The notes below the pieces were generated by a model, which saw nothing but the letters and a program-made list of their open reading frames with translations, did not search any database and was not told the origin of the DNA. Positions 7,306 to 14,309 of a DNA stretch of 47,631 nt are shown here, piece after piece. The DNA is from Nocardioides sp. GTDB lineage: Bacteria; Actinomycetota; Actinomycetes; Propionibacteriales; Nocardioidaceae. The stretch spans positions 1 through 47,631 of the forward strand of contig JAOPXU010000347.1 in the NCBI GenBank assembly GCA_025964985.1, written 5' to 3'. Each line of letters starts with the position of its first letter. Position 1 is the first letter of the stretch. Both the position numbers and the translations under genes were made by a program.

Positions 7306-8028
7306 CTAGGCGGGGCCCGTCTCGTCCGAACCCCCTCGCCGGGTGAGGAGGTGCTCGTGGTGCTCGCGCACCATCGCGGCGGCGACGTCGCGGAGCTTGG
7401 TCTCGGTCGTCGCGCTGACGCGTGTCAGGTAGGCGAACGCGGTGTCCTCGTCGATGTCGAGGCGTTGCATCACGATGCCGAGGGCCAGGCCGATGACGGT
7501 GCGCGACTGCAGGGCGGCGTTGAGGTTCTCGATGCGCCGGGCGTGCCCCAGCGCGAGGCCGGCCTGGGCAGCGAAGAGCTCGGCGAGCTGCTCGGTCTCC
7601 TCGGGCAGCGCGTCGGTGGACCACAGCGCGAGGGCCCCGACGGGGCGCCCGTCGACGCGGACGGGCACGACGACGCAGGACCGGACGTCGAGGTCGACGG
7701 CCGCGGCCCTGACCCGCGGCCACCGGCGGTCCTCGGCCCACCGGTCCACGCGCACCCTCTCGCCGCCGCCCGCGACCGCCTGGAGGCACGGCCCCTCGCC
7801 GAGCTCGTGCTGCAGCGCGTCGAGCGCGCGGGCGACGTCGTCGGAGGCCACGGCCGTCGGCGCCCCGGCGCCGGCGGAGGCGACGGAGACGCCGACGTGG
7901 TCGACCAGCGGCACCGAGGCGCACGCGACCGAGACCAGTCGCTGCAGGGTGGTGTCGAGGTCCTCGAGGTCCGAGAGGTCCTGCGAGACCTGGGTGAGGG
8001 CAGCGACCACGTCGAGGGGTCGAGACAC
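7306..8028 (-). CDS. GAF and ANTAR domain transcription antitermination regulator
   Basis: 240 residues. A GAF sensor domain covers about 15-165 (LQRLVSVACASVPLVDHVGV, GEGPCLQAV, VVVPVRVDGRPVGALALWS). A C-terminal ANTAR domain covers about 175-230 (LNAALQSRTVIGLALGIVMQ, AFAYLTRVS, KLRDVAAAM). ANTAR domains are known to bind paired hexaloop hairpins in nascent RNA and prevent termination. The GTG at 8028 is chosen because GGAG lies 5 bases upstream. It sits between LuxR genes 3 and 4, 131 bp from the stop of gene 4, in a row of regulators lacking cognate kinases. Confidence 0.88.
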   Translation of the reverse strand: MSRPLDVVAALTQVSQDLSDLEDLDTTLQRLVSVACASVPLVDHVGVSVASAGAGAPTAVASDDVARALDALQHELGEGPCLQAVAGGGERVRVDRWAEDRRWPRVRAAAVDLDVRSCVVVPVRVDGRPVGALALWSTDALPEETEQLAELFAAQAGLALGHARRIENLNAALQSRTVIGLALGIVMQRLDIDEDTAFAYLTRVSATTETKLRDVAAAMVREHHEHLLTRRGGSDETGPA

Positions 8029-8144
8029 AGTCGCTCCGTGGCACAGCACGACGGCCGACCGCGGGCCGCCGGCACGGGACGAAGTCGTGGTTGGGCTCCG
8101 CTCGAGGGCAGCCGGAACACTACCAGCGGGTGCCCGCGCCCCCT

Positions 8145-8152
8145 TCGGGTGA
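8145..8152 (-). promoter_or_regulatory. TCACCCGA motif upstream of GAF-ANTAR gene
   Basis: On the minus strand the bases read TCACCCGA, the same octamer as the left arm of the dyad at 2443. It lies about 120 bp upstream of the GAF-ANTAR start, just downstream of LuxR gene 4. Low-information match, listed because similar elements precede several regulators here. Confidence 0.25.
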
Positions 8153-8159
8153 GGCCTCC

Positions 8160-8801
8160 TCAGACGCCGTGCGCGAGACCCCACAGGACGGCCTGGGACC
8201 GGCTGGACACGCCCATCTTGCGGTAGGCGGTGCGGATGTAGGTCTTGACCGAGTTGACCGAGAGGTAGAGGTCGTCGGCGATCTCGGCGTTGCTCAGACC
8301 CCGGCAGATGCCGCTGACGACGTCGCGCTCGCGTGGAGACAGCCCGCCGACCTCGTCGTGGTGGGACTCGCCCGGGACCGGGGTGCCCGGCAGGGACCGG
8401 TGCACCTGCTCGACGGTGAGGAGCAGGTCGCTGACCCCGATGCTGAGCGGCAGCACCCGCACGGCGCCGAGGGCCTGGGCCCGGGCCCGGGCGGGAGCGG
8501 CGGTGTCCCAGGTGAGGGCGACCCGCGGGCAGCCGGGGTCGACCGCGGCCGCCTCGGAGTCGGGGTCGAAGACGTCGACGTGGGCGCGACCGCGCGCGAC
8601 GTCGTCGAGCAGCTCGATGCGGTCCTGGTGGGGCTCGAGCAGGGCGACGAGGCCGGCACGCACGACCTCAGGCACGGACACCGAGACCCGGACGGGGTAG
8701 GCGCGCCGGGCCGCAGGGGGGACGGAGTGCAGCGTCGGCGAGGAGGGCGCGGCCTGCGTCGACGGCGGGGAGGGGGCGAGGGCGGGAAGGGGCGCGAGCA
8801 T
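8160..8801 (-). CDS. LuxR-family regulator 4 with strongly degenerate receiver
   Basis: 213 residues. A Pro/Ala/Ser-rich N-terminal extension (1-35) precedes a receiver-like fold (about 36-138) that has lost nearly all phosphorylation residues. Strand 1 is VRVSVSVPEVV with no acidic pair. Strand 3 is VDVFDPDSE, with D79 possibly equivalent to the acceptor. The strand-5 region VRVLPLSIG has no Lys. The LuxR HTH covers about 154-212 (SPRERDVV, GLSNAEIADDLYL, VNSVKTYIR), ending QAVLWGLAHGV. The ATG at 8801 has GAAGGT about 8 bases upstream. It appears to be the most decayed receiver of the five, so it most likely acts as a phosphorylation-independent regulator. Confidence 0.85.
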   Translation of the reverse strand: MLAPLPALAPSPPSTQAAPSSPTLHSVPPAARRAYPVRVSVSVPEVVRAGLVALLEPHQDRIELLDDVARGRAHVDVFDPDSEAAAVDPGCPRVALTWDTAAPARARAQALGAVRVLPLSIGVSDLLLTVEQVHRSLPGTPVPGESHHDEVGGLSPRERDVVSGICRGLSNAEIADDLYLSVNSVKTYIRTAYRKMGVSSRSQAVLWGLAHGV

Positions 8802-8964
8802 CGGCCGGACCTTCGTGTGTGCGCCGACGGAGAGAGTCGGGATTGGACCCTGTCGACGTCTGTCCAGCCTACCGCCTTCCGGCGCCGAGTCGAGTCCTGC
8901 GGAACGGCGTTCTGCGCCGCCGCAGCGTCGATGCCCGGGGAGGTGTGCGCTCCGCGCGACCCCG

Positions 8965-9954
8965 TCAGGGGGCGGCGGCGCGCAGCTTGTCGAGCAGCGG
9001 CCCGGCCGCCTCGTCGAGGAACTGCTGCTGCAGCCGGTCGCCGACCTGGACCAGCGCGACGTCGGTGAACCCGGCCTCCCAGAACGCCGACGCGGCGTCG
9101 ACGATCTTGTCGAGGTCGGGGCCGCACGGGATCTGGTCGGCGACGTCGTCGGGTCGCACGAACTGCGACGCGCCCGCGAAGCCGGCCGGGGTCGGGAGGT
9201 CGGCGTTGACCTTCCAGCCGCCGGCGAACCAGCGGAACTGCTCGTGGGCGAGCGTCGTGGCCTCCTCGGCGTCCGGGCCCCAGCAGATGGGGATCTGGCC
9301 GACCGCGCGCGCACCGTCGCCGATCGTGGCCGTGCCGTCGGTCGCGTTCCAGGCCTCGACCAGGTCGGCGCGCGGCTCGACGGCGACGAGGTGGTCGGCC
9401 AGCGGGCCGAACGTCGAGATGGACCGCTCGCCCGAGACGGCGACGCCCAGCGGGACGGGCTGGTCGGGCAGGTCCCAGATGCGGGCGGACTCGACGTCGA
9501 ACCACTCGCCGCGGTAGTCGACCAGCTCGCCGGTGTGCAGCGCCCGGATGATCTCGATGGCCTCGACCAGCATCGCCTGCCGGGCGCCGACCGAGGGCCA
9601 GCGCTGGCCGACGACGTGCTCGTTGAGGTTCTCCCCGCTGCCCAGCCCGAGGGTGAAGCGGCCGTCGGAGAGCAGCTGCATCGTCGCTGCCTTCTGGGCC
9701 ACGACGGCCGGGTGGTAGCGCAGGGTCGGGCAGGTCACGTAGGTCATCAGGTCGACCCGCTCGGTCACCTGTGCGACGGCACCCAGCACCGTCCAGGCGT
9801 ACGGCGCGTGGCCCTGCTCGGCCAGCCAGGGCGAGTAGTGGTCGCTGGAGACCTCGAAGTCGAAGCCGACCTGCTCGGCCTGCTGGGCGTAGGAGACGAG
9901 CTGCTTGGGCCCGCTCTGCTCGGTCATCAGCGTGTAGCCGAAACGGGTGCTCAT
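8965..9954 (-). CDS. LLM-class F420-dependent oxidoreductase (TIGR03557-like)
   Basis: 329 residues with a luciferase-like TIM barrel. The N-terminal strand is FGYTLMTEQ, followed by SSDHYSPW and the internal GRFTLGLGSGENLNEHV, which resemble F420-dependent glucose-6-phosphate dehydrogenase and the related TIGR03557 family. Such enzymes carry out hydride transfer with coenzyme F420 on sugars or diverse small molecules. The ATG at 9954 is preferred because homology starts at STRFGY. It is divergent from LuxR gene 5 across 98 bp and may share control with it. A second, more distant relative lies at 33218-34195. Confidence 0.85.
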   Translation of the reverse strand: MSTRFGYTLMTEQSGPKQLVSYAQQAEQVGFDFEVSSDHYSPWLAEQGHAPYAWTVLGAVAQVTERVDLMTYVTCPTLRYHPAVVAQKAATMQLLSDGRFTLGLGSGENLNEHVVGQRWPSVGARQAMLVEAIEIIRALHTGELVDYRGEWFDVESARIWDLPDQPVPLGVAVSGERSISTFGPLADHLVAVEPRADLVEAWNATDGTATIGDGARAVGQIPICWGPDAEEATTLAHEQFRWFAGGWKVNADLPTPAGFAGASQFVRPDDVADQIPCGPDLDKIVDAASAFWEAGFTDVALVQVGDRLQQQFLDEAAGPLLDKLRAAAP

Positions 9955-9988
9955 CCCTCGACGCTCGCAGCGGCCCCCGCGACCGACA

Positions 9989-10001
9989 TCACCCCTCGGC
10001 A
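9989..10001 (-). promoter_or_regulatory. 13-bp motif TGCCGAGGGGTGA (inverted copy)
   Basis: Exact reverse complement of the motif at 5499-5511. It lies in the divergent promoter region between the F420-dependent oxidoreductase and LuxR gene 5, 52 bp before the latter's chosen start. Candidate shared operator. Confidence 0.45.
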
Positions 10002-10052
10002 TGAGTGCATCCGGGTCACGCCCCCGCGGCCCGTCTGCCAGGGTTGACCCCC

Positions 10053-10754
10053 GTGAGAAGTGCAGGACCGGGCGGAGCGCGCCCGTTGCGGGTGGCGATC
10101 CTCAACGACTACGAGATCGTCGTCGCCGGCATCGCCGCCGTGCTCGAGCCGTACGCCGACAGGGTGTCGGTCGTCGAGACCACGGCCGGTCTGCCCGTGG
10201 TCAGCGACGTCGACGTCGTCCTCTACGACACCTTCGCCCAGCGCCAGGTCGACGCGATGCCGATCGACGACCTCGTGCCCGACGACGCCCGGCTCGTGGT
10301 CTTCAGCTGGAACGGCGACGCGGCGCTGGTGGCTGCCTCGCTGGCCGCCGGCGCCTCGGGCTACGTGTCCAAGTCCAGCAGCGCGCAGGAGCTGGTCGAG
10401 GCCCTCGAGCGGGTGCGGGCCGGCGAGCGGGTGGTTCCCGACGACCTGCTCGTGGCCGAGGGGGACGTCGTACCGGCCGACCCCGACCACGGGGCCGACC
10501 ACGACCAGGAGCTGGGCCGGTGGCCGGGCGACGAGTTCGGGCTGAGTGCGCGCGAGTCGGAGGTGCTGGCCCTGATCTGCCGAGGGCTGAGCAACGAGGA
10601 GATCACCGCGCAGGCGTTCATCGGCATCAACACCGTCAAGACCCACATCCGCACGCTCTACCGCAAGATCGGGGTGGCCCGGCGCACGCAGGCGGTGCTG
10701 TGGGGCCACGCCCACGGGTTCGAGCCCGACCGCGGCCGGCGCGTCGAGGGCTGA
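10053..10754 (+). CDS. LuxR-family response regulator 5 (near-canonical receiver)
   Basis: 233 residues, closest in style to regulator 3. The receiver (about 13-125) has ILNDYE (D19), the acceptor candidate D59 (VVLYDTF), FSWN after strand 4 and K107 (YVSKSS). A longer acidic and His-containing linker (about 135-160) leads into GRWPGDEFGL and the LuxR HTH (about 165-225; ESEVLALICRGLSN, INTVKTHIR), with the QAVLWGHAHGF tail. The GTG at 10053 is used; another possible GTG at 10005 would add 16 residues with no conservation. It converges with the SRPBCC gene, leaving 10 bp. Confidence 0.87.
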   Translation: MRSAGPGGARPLRVAILNDYEIVVAGIAAVLEPYADRVSVVETTAGLPVVSDVDVVLYDTFAQRQVDAMPIDDLVPDDARLVVFSWNGDAALVAASLAAGASGYVSKSSSAQELVEALERVRAGERVVPDDLLVAEGDVVPADPDHGADHDQELGRWPGDEFGLSARESEVLALICRGLSNEEITAQAFIGINTVKTHIRTLYRKIGVARRTQAVLWGHAHGFEPDRGRRVEG

Positions 10755-10764
10755 GGACCGGCGC

Positions 10765-11202
10765 TCAGCGCACGGCGTCGAGGTGCTCCAGGGACTCCTG
10801 GAGGCTCTCGGCCACGAAGTCGCCGAGCTGGACCATCGAGGGCAGCGCGAAGCGCGCGGCGCCCAGCCGCGGGGTGAAGCGGGCCTCGTAGGTCACCTCG
10901 CTGCCGCCGGCCGGGGTCGCCCGGACGGTGAAGGTGTCGACCACCTCGAGGCCGGTGGCGTCGCCGCGCAGCTGCAGGCAGTGGCCCTCGACGTACTCGG
11001 TGACGACGTAGTCGACCTCGGTACGACGGCCGCGGAACTTGGCGACGTTGTGGTAGGTCGTGCCCACACCGCCGTCGCCGCTGAGGCGCTCGGTCGAGAC
11101 CGTTGGCGGGTCCCACTCCTCGGTGGTGGTGAAGTCGGCCAGGAACCGCCACACCGCCTGGGGCGACTGGTCGACGGTGATCGTGCGTTCCACGACGGGC
11201 AC
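10765..11202 (-). CDS. SRPBCC-family (START-like) protein
   Basis: 145 residues with the helix-grip pattern of polyketide-cyclase/dehydrase-like ligand carriers. An N-terminal strand VERTITVDQSPQAVWRFLAD is followed by TEEWDPP, central antiparallel strands (VDYVVTEYVEGHCLQLRG, EVTYEARFTP) and a long C-terminal helix (VAESLQESLEHLDA). It probably binds a hydrophobic ligand in its cavity; no catalytic residues are recognised. The start at 11202 (GTG) lies 8 bases after GGAG; a GTG two codons upstream would be too close to that site. Confidence 0.75.
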   Translation of the reverse strand: MPVVERTITVDQSPQAVWRFLADFTTTEEWDPPTVSTERLSGDGGVGTTYHNVAKFRGRRTEVDYVVTEYVEGHCLQLRGDATGLEVVDTFTVRATPAGGSEVTYEARFTPRLGAARFALPSMVQLGDFVAESLQESLEHLDAVR

Positions 11203-11388
11203 GCGCACAGCTCCTTCCGAGAGGGAGTTCCGGGTTCGGCTTGCCTTCCGACCATCGCCCCGCGGGCGCGACGGTGGCCGCACCCGCAGGGGTGGCGCAG
11301 GTCTGCCTAACCTCGGCGGTGGTCACTCGTTGGGGTGTCCGGGTGCCCAGGTGGGTGCCGGGCCCGTCGCTCTGAGAAGGGGGAGACC

Positions 11389-11787
11389 ATGTCCTACGGC
11401 GTCATGGCGTCGAAGAACGGCCAGCTGCTCGTCGAGACCCGACGGGTCGGCGACGGCGGTCGCACCGAGGCCGCTCTCGCGCGCTTCGCCGAGCGGCGCG
11501 GCCGCAACTGGAGCGTGGGCCGGTTCACCCTGACCCGCCTGCACCTGTCCTACCTGCCGGGGGCGTCCTCGCGCGGCGCCCCGGCGCTCAACATCGACCT
11601 GGCCGACATCGAGGGCGTCGAGATCGGGGAGGGCCGGGTGACCAAGACCGTGGGGATCCGCACCGCCACGCACGTGATGCGGTTCCGCTGCACCGGCGCC
11701 CCGGCGTTCGCGCAGGCCGTGGCCGCTGCCGCCGAGGAGGGCCGGCGCGCCAAGCGCACGACACCGCGGGGTCCGACCGCCCGCTGA
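11389..11787 (+). CDS. hypothetical protein
   Basis: 132 residues, preceded by an excellent ribosome-binding site (GGGGGAG) before the ATG. It is strand-rich, with segments RFTLTRLHLSYLPG, IDLADIEGVEIGEGRVTKTVG and THVMRFRCTG, a pattern like GRAM/PH-type domains that bind lipid or act as adaptors. A basic C-terminus (RRAKRTTPRGPTAR) follows. No catalytic motif and no confident family. It is convergent with the flavin oxidoreductase downstream. Confidence 0.7.
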   Translation: MSYGVMASKNGQLLVETRRVGDGGRTEAALARFAERRGRNWSVGRFTLTRLHLSYLPGASSRGAPALNIDLADIEGVEIGEGRVTKTVGIRTATHVMRFRCTGAPAFAQAVAAAAEEGRRAKRTTPRGPTAR

Positions 11788-11803
11788 GGTCGGCCCGTCG
11801 ACC

Positions 11804-12736
11804 TCAGGCCAGGCGGGCGACCAGGGCCCGGCCGAGGTCGCGCCCCGAGCGCCAGGCCGTCTCGACCTTGGACGTCGCCCCCCAGCCGTCGCCACACGCC
11901 CCCACCAGCCCGGTCGGGGTGTCCTCGAGCAGGTAGGGCTGGTCGCGCTCTCCCGCCGGACGGGCCACGCTCCAGCGGTGCAGGTAGGTCTCGACCGGCT
12001 CGGTCAGGCCGAGCAGGTCCCGCAGCGCCGCGGTCATCGGCGCGGCTGCGGCCTGCGGCTCGAGCAGGTGCGGGGCGGCGTACGCCGGCGTGGAGTGGGC
12101 GACCAGCACGGGCGCGCCGTCGCCGCGACGCCGTCCGTCGTCGGCCACCCAGGACAGCACGTCGTGGTCGTTGACGAAGGCGCCGTCGAGGTCCCACGAG
12201 CGCTCCGGCCACCGGGCCGAGAGCGCCAGGACCGGCTCGAACTCGCGGTCGAGGCGGCGTCGTACGGCGTCGTGGGACGGGCCCTCGGGCAGCAGGCGGA
12301 CGGCCTGCGGGTCGGGCATCGCCAGCACGACCGCGGGCGCCTCGGGCAGGGCCTTGAGGTGGGTGCCGAGCTCGACGTCGAGGTCGGTCGCGAGGTCCTC
12401 GACCAGCGAGCGCAGCCCGCCGGCCGATCCCCAGCGCACCGGCCCGCTCTTGGTCTGCGGCTCGGCGTCCGGCGACAGCACGGAGAGCGTGTCGGTCCAC
12501 TGCCGGGCCAGCCCGCGGGTCTCCCAGTCGGCGACGACGGCTGCGAAGCCGTCGTCCTCGACCGTGAAGTACGACGCCCCGAGGTCGACGTAGCGTCCGT
12601 CGAGGCGACGCGACGACATCCGCCCGCCGACGCGGCGGCCGCGGTCGACGAGCCGCACCGCGACGCCTGCTGCCGCCAGCTCGCGCGCACAGGTCACGCC
12701 GGACAACCCCGCACCCACCACGACCACCGGTTCCAT
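11804..12736 (-). CDS. NAD(P)/FAD-dependent oxidoreductase (renalase-like)
   Basis: 310 residues. The N-terminal dinucleotide-binding motif is VVVVGAGLSGVTCARELAAAG, with a second conserved patch RRVGGRMSSRRLDG typical of the amine-oxidase/renalase FAD fold. Near the C-terminus YLLEDTPTGLVGACGDGWG supplies the FAD-binding GD segment. Renalase-like enzymes oxidise dihydronicotinamide isomers or amines; the substrate here is not determinable. ATG start. It is 57 bp downstream of the CobW-like gene on the same strand and may be read from the same Zur-controlled transcript (inference). Confidence 0.8.
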   Translation of the reverse strand: MEPVVVVGAGLSGVTCARELAAAGVAVRLVDRGRRVGGRMSSRRLDGRYVDLGASYFTVEDDGFAAVVADWETRGLARQWTDTLSVLSPDAEPQTKSGPVRWGSAGGLRSLVEDLATDLDVELGTHLKALPEAPAVVLAMPDPQAVRLLPEGPSHDAVRRRLDREFEPVLALSARWPERSWDLDGAFVNDHDVLSWVADDGRRRGDGAPVLVAHSTPAYAAPHLLEPQAAAAPMTAALRDLLGLTEPVETYLHRWSVARPAGERDQPYLLEDTPTGLVGACGDGWGATSKVETAWRSGRDLGRALVARLA

Positions 12737-12793
12737 GGCGCGATCCTGTCAGCCGGCGGGCCACCATCGGGGTGACCGGCCGCGCTGGCGGCG

Positions 12794-13861
12794 TCAGGCG
12801 GCGCGGCGGACCGGGCCGAGCCAGGCCTCGAAGCCGTCGGTGGTGCGCGACCAGGCTTCCGCAGCGGCCTCGTCGGGACGCAGCAGCAGGTCGTCGAAGG
12901 CGTCCTGGAGGTGGGCGGGCGGGTGCCCGACGCCGTGCAGGACGATCCGGGTGTGGCGGGCCTGGCGGCCCCACGGCCGGGAGCGGCCGACGCTGAGCTG
13001 GCCGCCGGCGCCGTCCCAGGCCAGGACATCGTCCGGTCGCGTCGGCAGCCAGAAGCAGCCGCGCGAGCGGTGCCGGCCACCGCCGAGCCGACCGAGGGAC
13101 TCGAGCAGCCGCGCCGGGTGGAAGGCCCGGTCGGAGCGCAGGTCGACGCGCCACGAGCACGGCGGGACGGGCGGCAGGTGGTGGGTGCGCGCGGGGTCGG
13201 TCCAGGCGCGGGTGCGGGCGTGGTCGTGCAGGCCGGCCAGGAGCCGCGCGCCGTCGAGCTGCGCGGTCGTGGCGGCGAGCAGGGCGTCGGGTCGGGCCAG
13301 GTCGACGAGCAGGGACAGGCCGCTCGCCTCGACGTGGCCGTGGACGGCGAGCGCGTCGGCGCCCTCGACGAGCGCGCACGCGACCTCGCCGACGCCACGC
13401 ACGTCCTCCTCGCTGGTCTGCAGCCCGCGCTCGACCAGCAGGTCGTCGCCGACGAGGTCCTCGACGAGGGTGGGGCCCGCGACCGCGGCGACGACCGCCG
13501 CGATCCGGAGGCGACGGCTCAGGCGGGTGTCGCCCTCGACGGCCGCGCACACCTGCTGGGCCGCGGCGCCGACGGGCAGGTGGGCCACGATGCTCGCCCA
13601 GCGCCCCTCGGCCGCGAGCCGGTCGAGGGTCGGGAGGACGTCCTCGCGGACGGCGCAGCCGACGCAGGCGTGCTCGAGGTCGATCTCCTCACGCTCGAGG
13701 ACGCCGGTGACGTCGCTGACCGTGCGCTGCAGCACGGCCCGCTCGACGTCGATGTGGTGACGGACCGCGACGGCGGTCGGCAGGTCGAACTGGAGCGAGA
13801 CCATGGTGGTGGCGAGGGCGTCGGGGTCGACACCGGTGAGCAGGACGACAGGGGTCCGCAC
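12794..13861 (-). CDS. CobW/G3E-like protein lacking the P-loop, Zur-box controlled
   Basis: 355 residues that align by eye with G3E/COG0523 metallochaperone GTPases. LLTG at the N-terminus, the Cys motif ACVGCAVRED (C66, C69; family form CxCC) and a C-terminal CobW_C region with SRGCFWLPTRPDD, AGGQL and RPWG are all present. The Walker A loop (family GxxGxGKT) is replaced by TGVDPDALATTM, so nucleotide binding by the classical P-loop is not expected. COG0523 members under Zur control allocate zinc during deficiency. The GTG at 13861 is chosen because AGGAGG lies 5 bases upstream. A Zur-like box lies 26 bp before the start. Divergent P-loops are familiar in actinobacterial relatives, so this is probably functional rather than decayed. 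Confidence 0.8.
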   Translation of the reverse strand: MRTPVVLLTGVDPDALATTMVSLQFDLPTAVAVRHHIDVERAVLQRTVSDVTGVLEREEIDLEHACVGCAVREDVLPTLDRLAAEGRWASIVAHLPVGAAAQQVCAAVEGDTRLSRRLRIAAVVAAVAGPTLVEDLVGDDLLVERGLQTSEEDVRGVGEVACALVEGADALAVHGHVEASGLSLLVDLARPDALLAATTAQLDGARLLAGLHDHARTRAWTDPARTHHLPPVPPCSWRVDLRSDRAFHPARLLESLGRLGGGRHRSRGCFWLPTRPDDVLAWDGAGGQLSVGRSRPWGRQARHTRIVLHGVGHPPAHLQDAFDDLLLRPDEAAAEAWSRTTDGFEAWLGPVRRAA

Positions 13862-13886
13862 GGACACCTCCTGGGACGAGACCAAT

Positions 13887-13901
13887 TGAGAATGGTTCTC
13901 A
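13887..13901 (-). promoter_or_regulatory. Zur box upstream of CobW-like gene
   Basis: TGAGAATGGTTCTCA is a 15-bp near-perfect palindrome (TGAGAA-TGG-TTCTCA), matching the actinobacterial Zur pattern TGAAAATGATTTTCA at 12 of 15 positions. It overlaps the stop codon of the upstream membrane-protein gene and lies 26 bp before the CobW-like start. Confidence 0.85.
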
Positions 13902-14309
13902 TCTTTGCACGAGGGCGACGACCGCCGCCACCGCGCTCACCACCGCGAACGCGCACCGCACCCAGTCGACCAGCAGCAGCGTGCGGCGCAGGACGTCGGA
14001 CTCGGCGCGCAGGCGGCCGTGGATCGGCGCCGCGAACCCCGCCGTCGTCGCCAGCGCGCCCGCCGCCGCCGCGAGCGCCACCCAGCCGAGCACGCCCGGC
14101 CCGTCGGCGACCAGCACTCCCCCGGTGCCGACGAGTCCGGCGTACAGGAGGGCGACGAGGGGGACGATGCGCCGCGAGTGACGGCCGTGCGCGCCGTCCC
14201 AGGCGCTGCGCTCGACCTCGACCAGCGCGGGGTACACGAGCACGGTCACGGTGAGCTGGAAGCCCGCGTGGGCGGCGGCGACGAGCGCGAACGCGACGAG
14301 GGGGCTCAT
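13899..14309 (-). CDS. small membrane protein, four predicted helices
   Basis: 136 residues with about four hydrophobic segments (near 3-25, 48-68, 72-92 and 112-134) separated by short basic loops such as HGRHSRRI and HGRLRAESDVLRRT. No catalytic motif is visible and no specific family is recognised. Its ATG overlaps the stop codon of the upstream flavin oxidoreductase by 4 bp (ATGA), so it is translationally coupled to it and may form a functional pair. Its stop codon lies inside the Zur box of the next gene. Confidence 0.75.
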   Translation of the reverse strand: MSPLVAFALVAAAHAGFQLTVTVLVYPALVEVERSAWDGAHGRHSRRIVPLVALLYAGLVGTGGVLVADGPGVLGWVALAAAAGALATTAGFAAPIHGRLRAESDVLRRTLLLVDWVRCAFAVVSAVAAVVALVQR

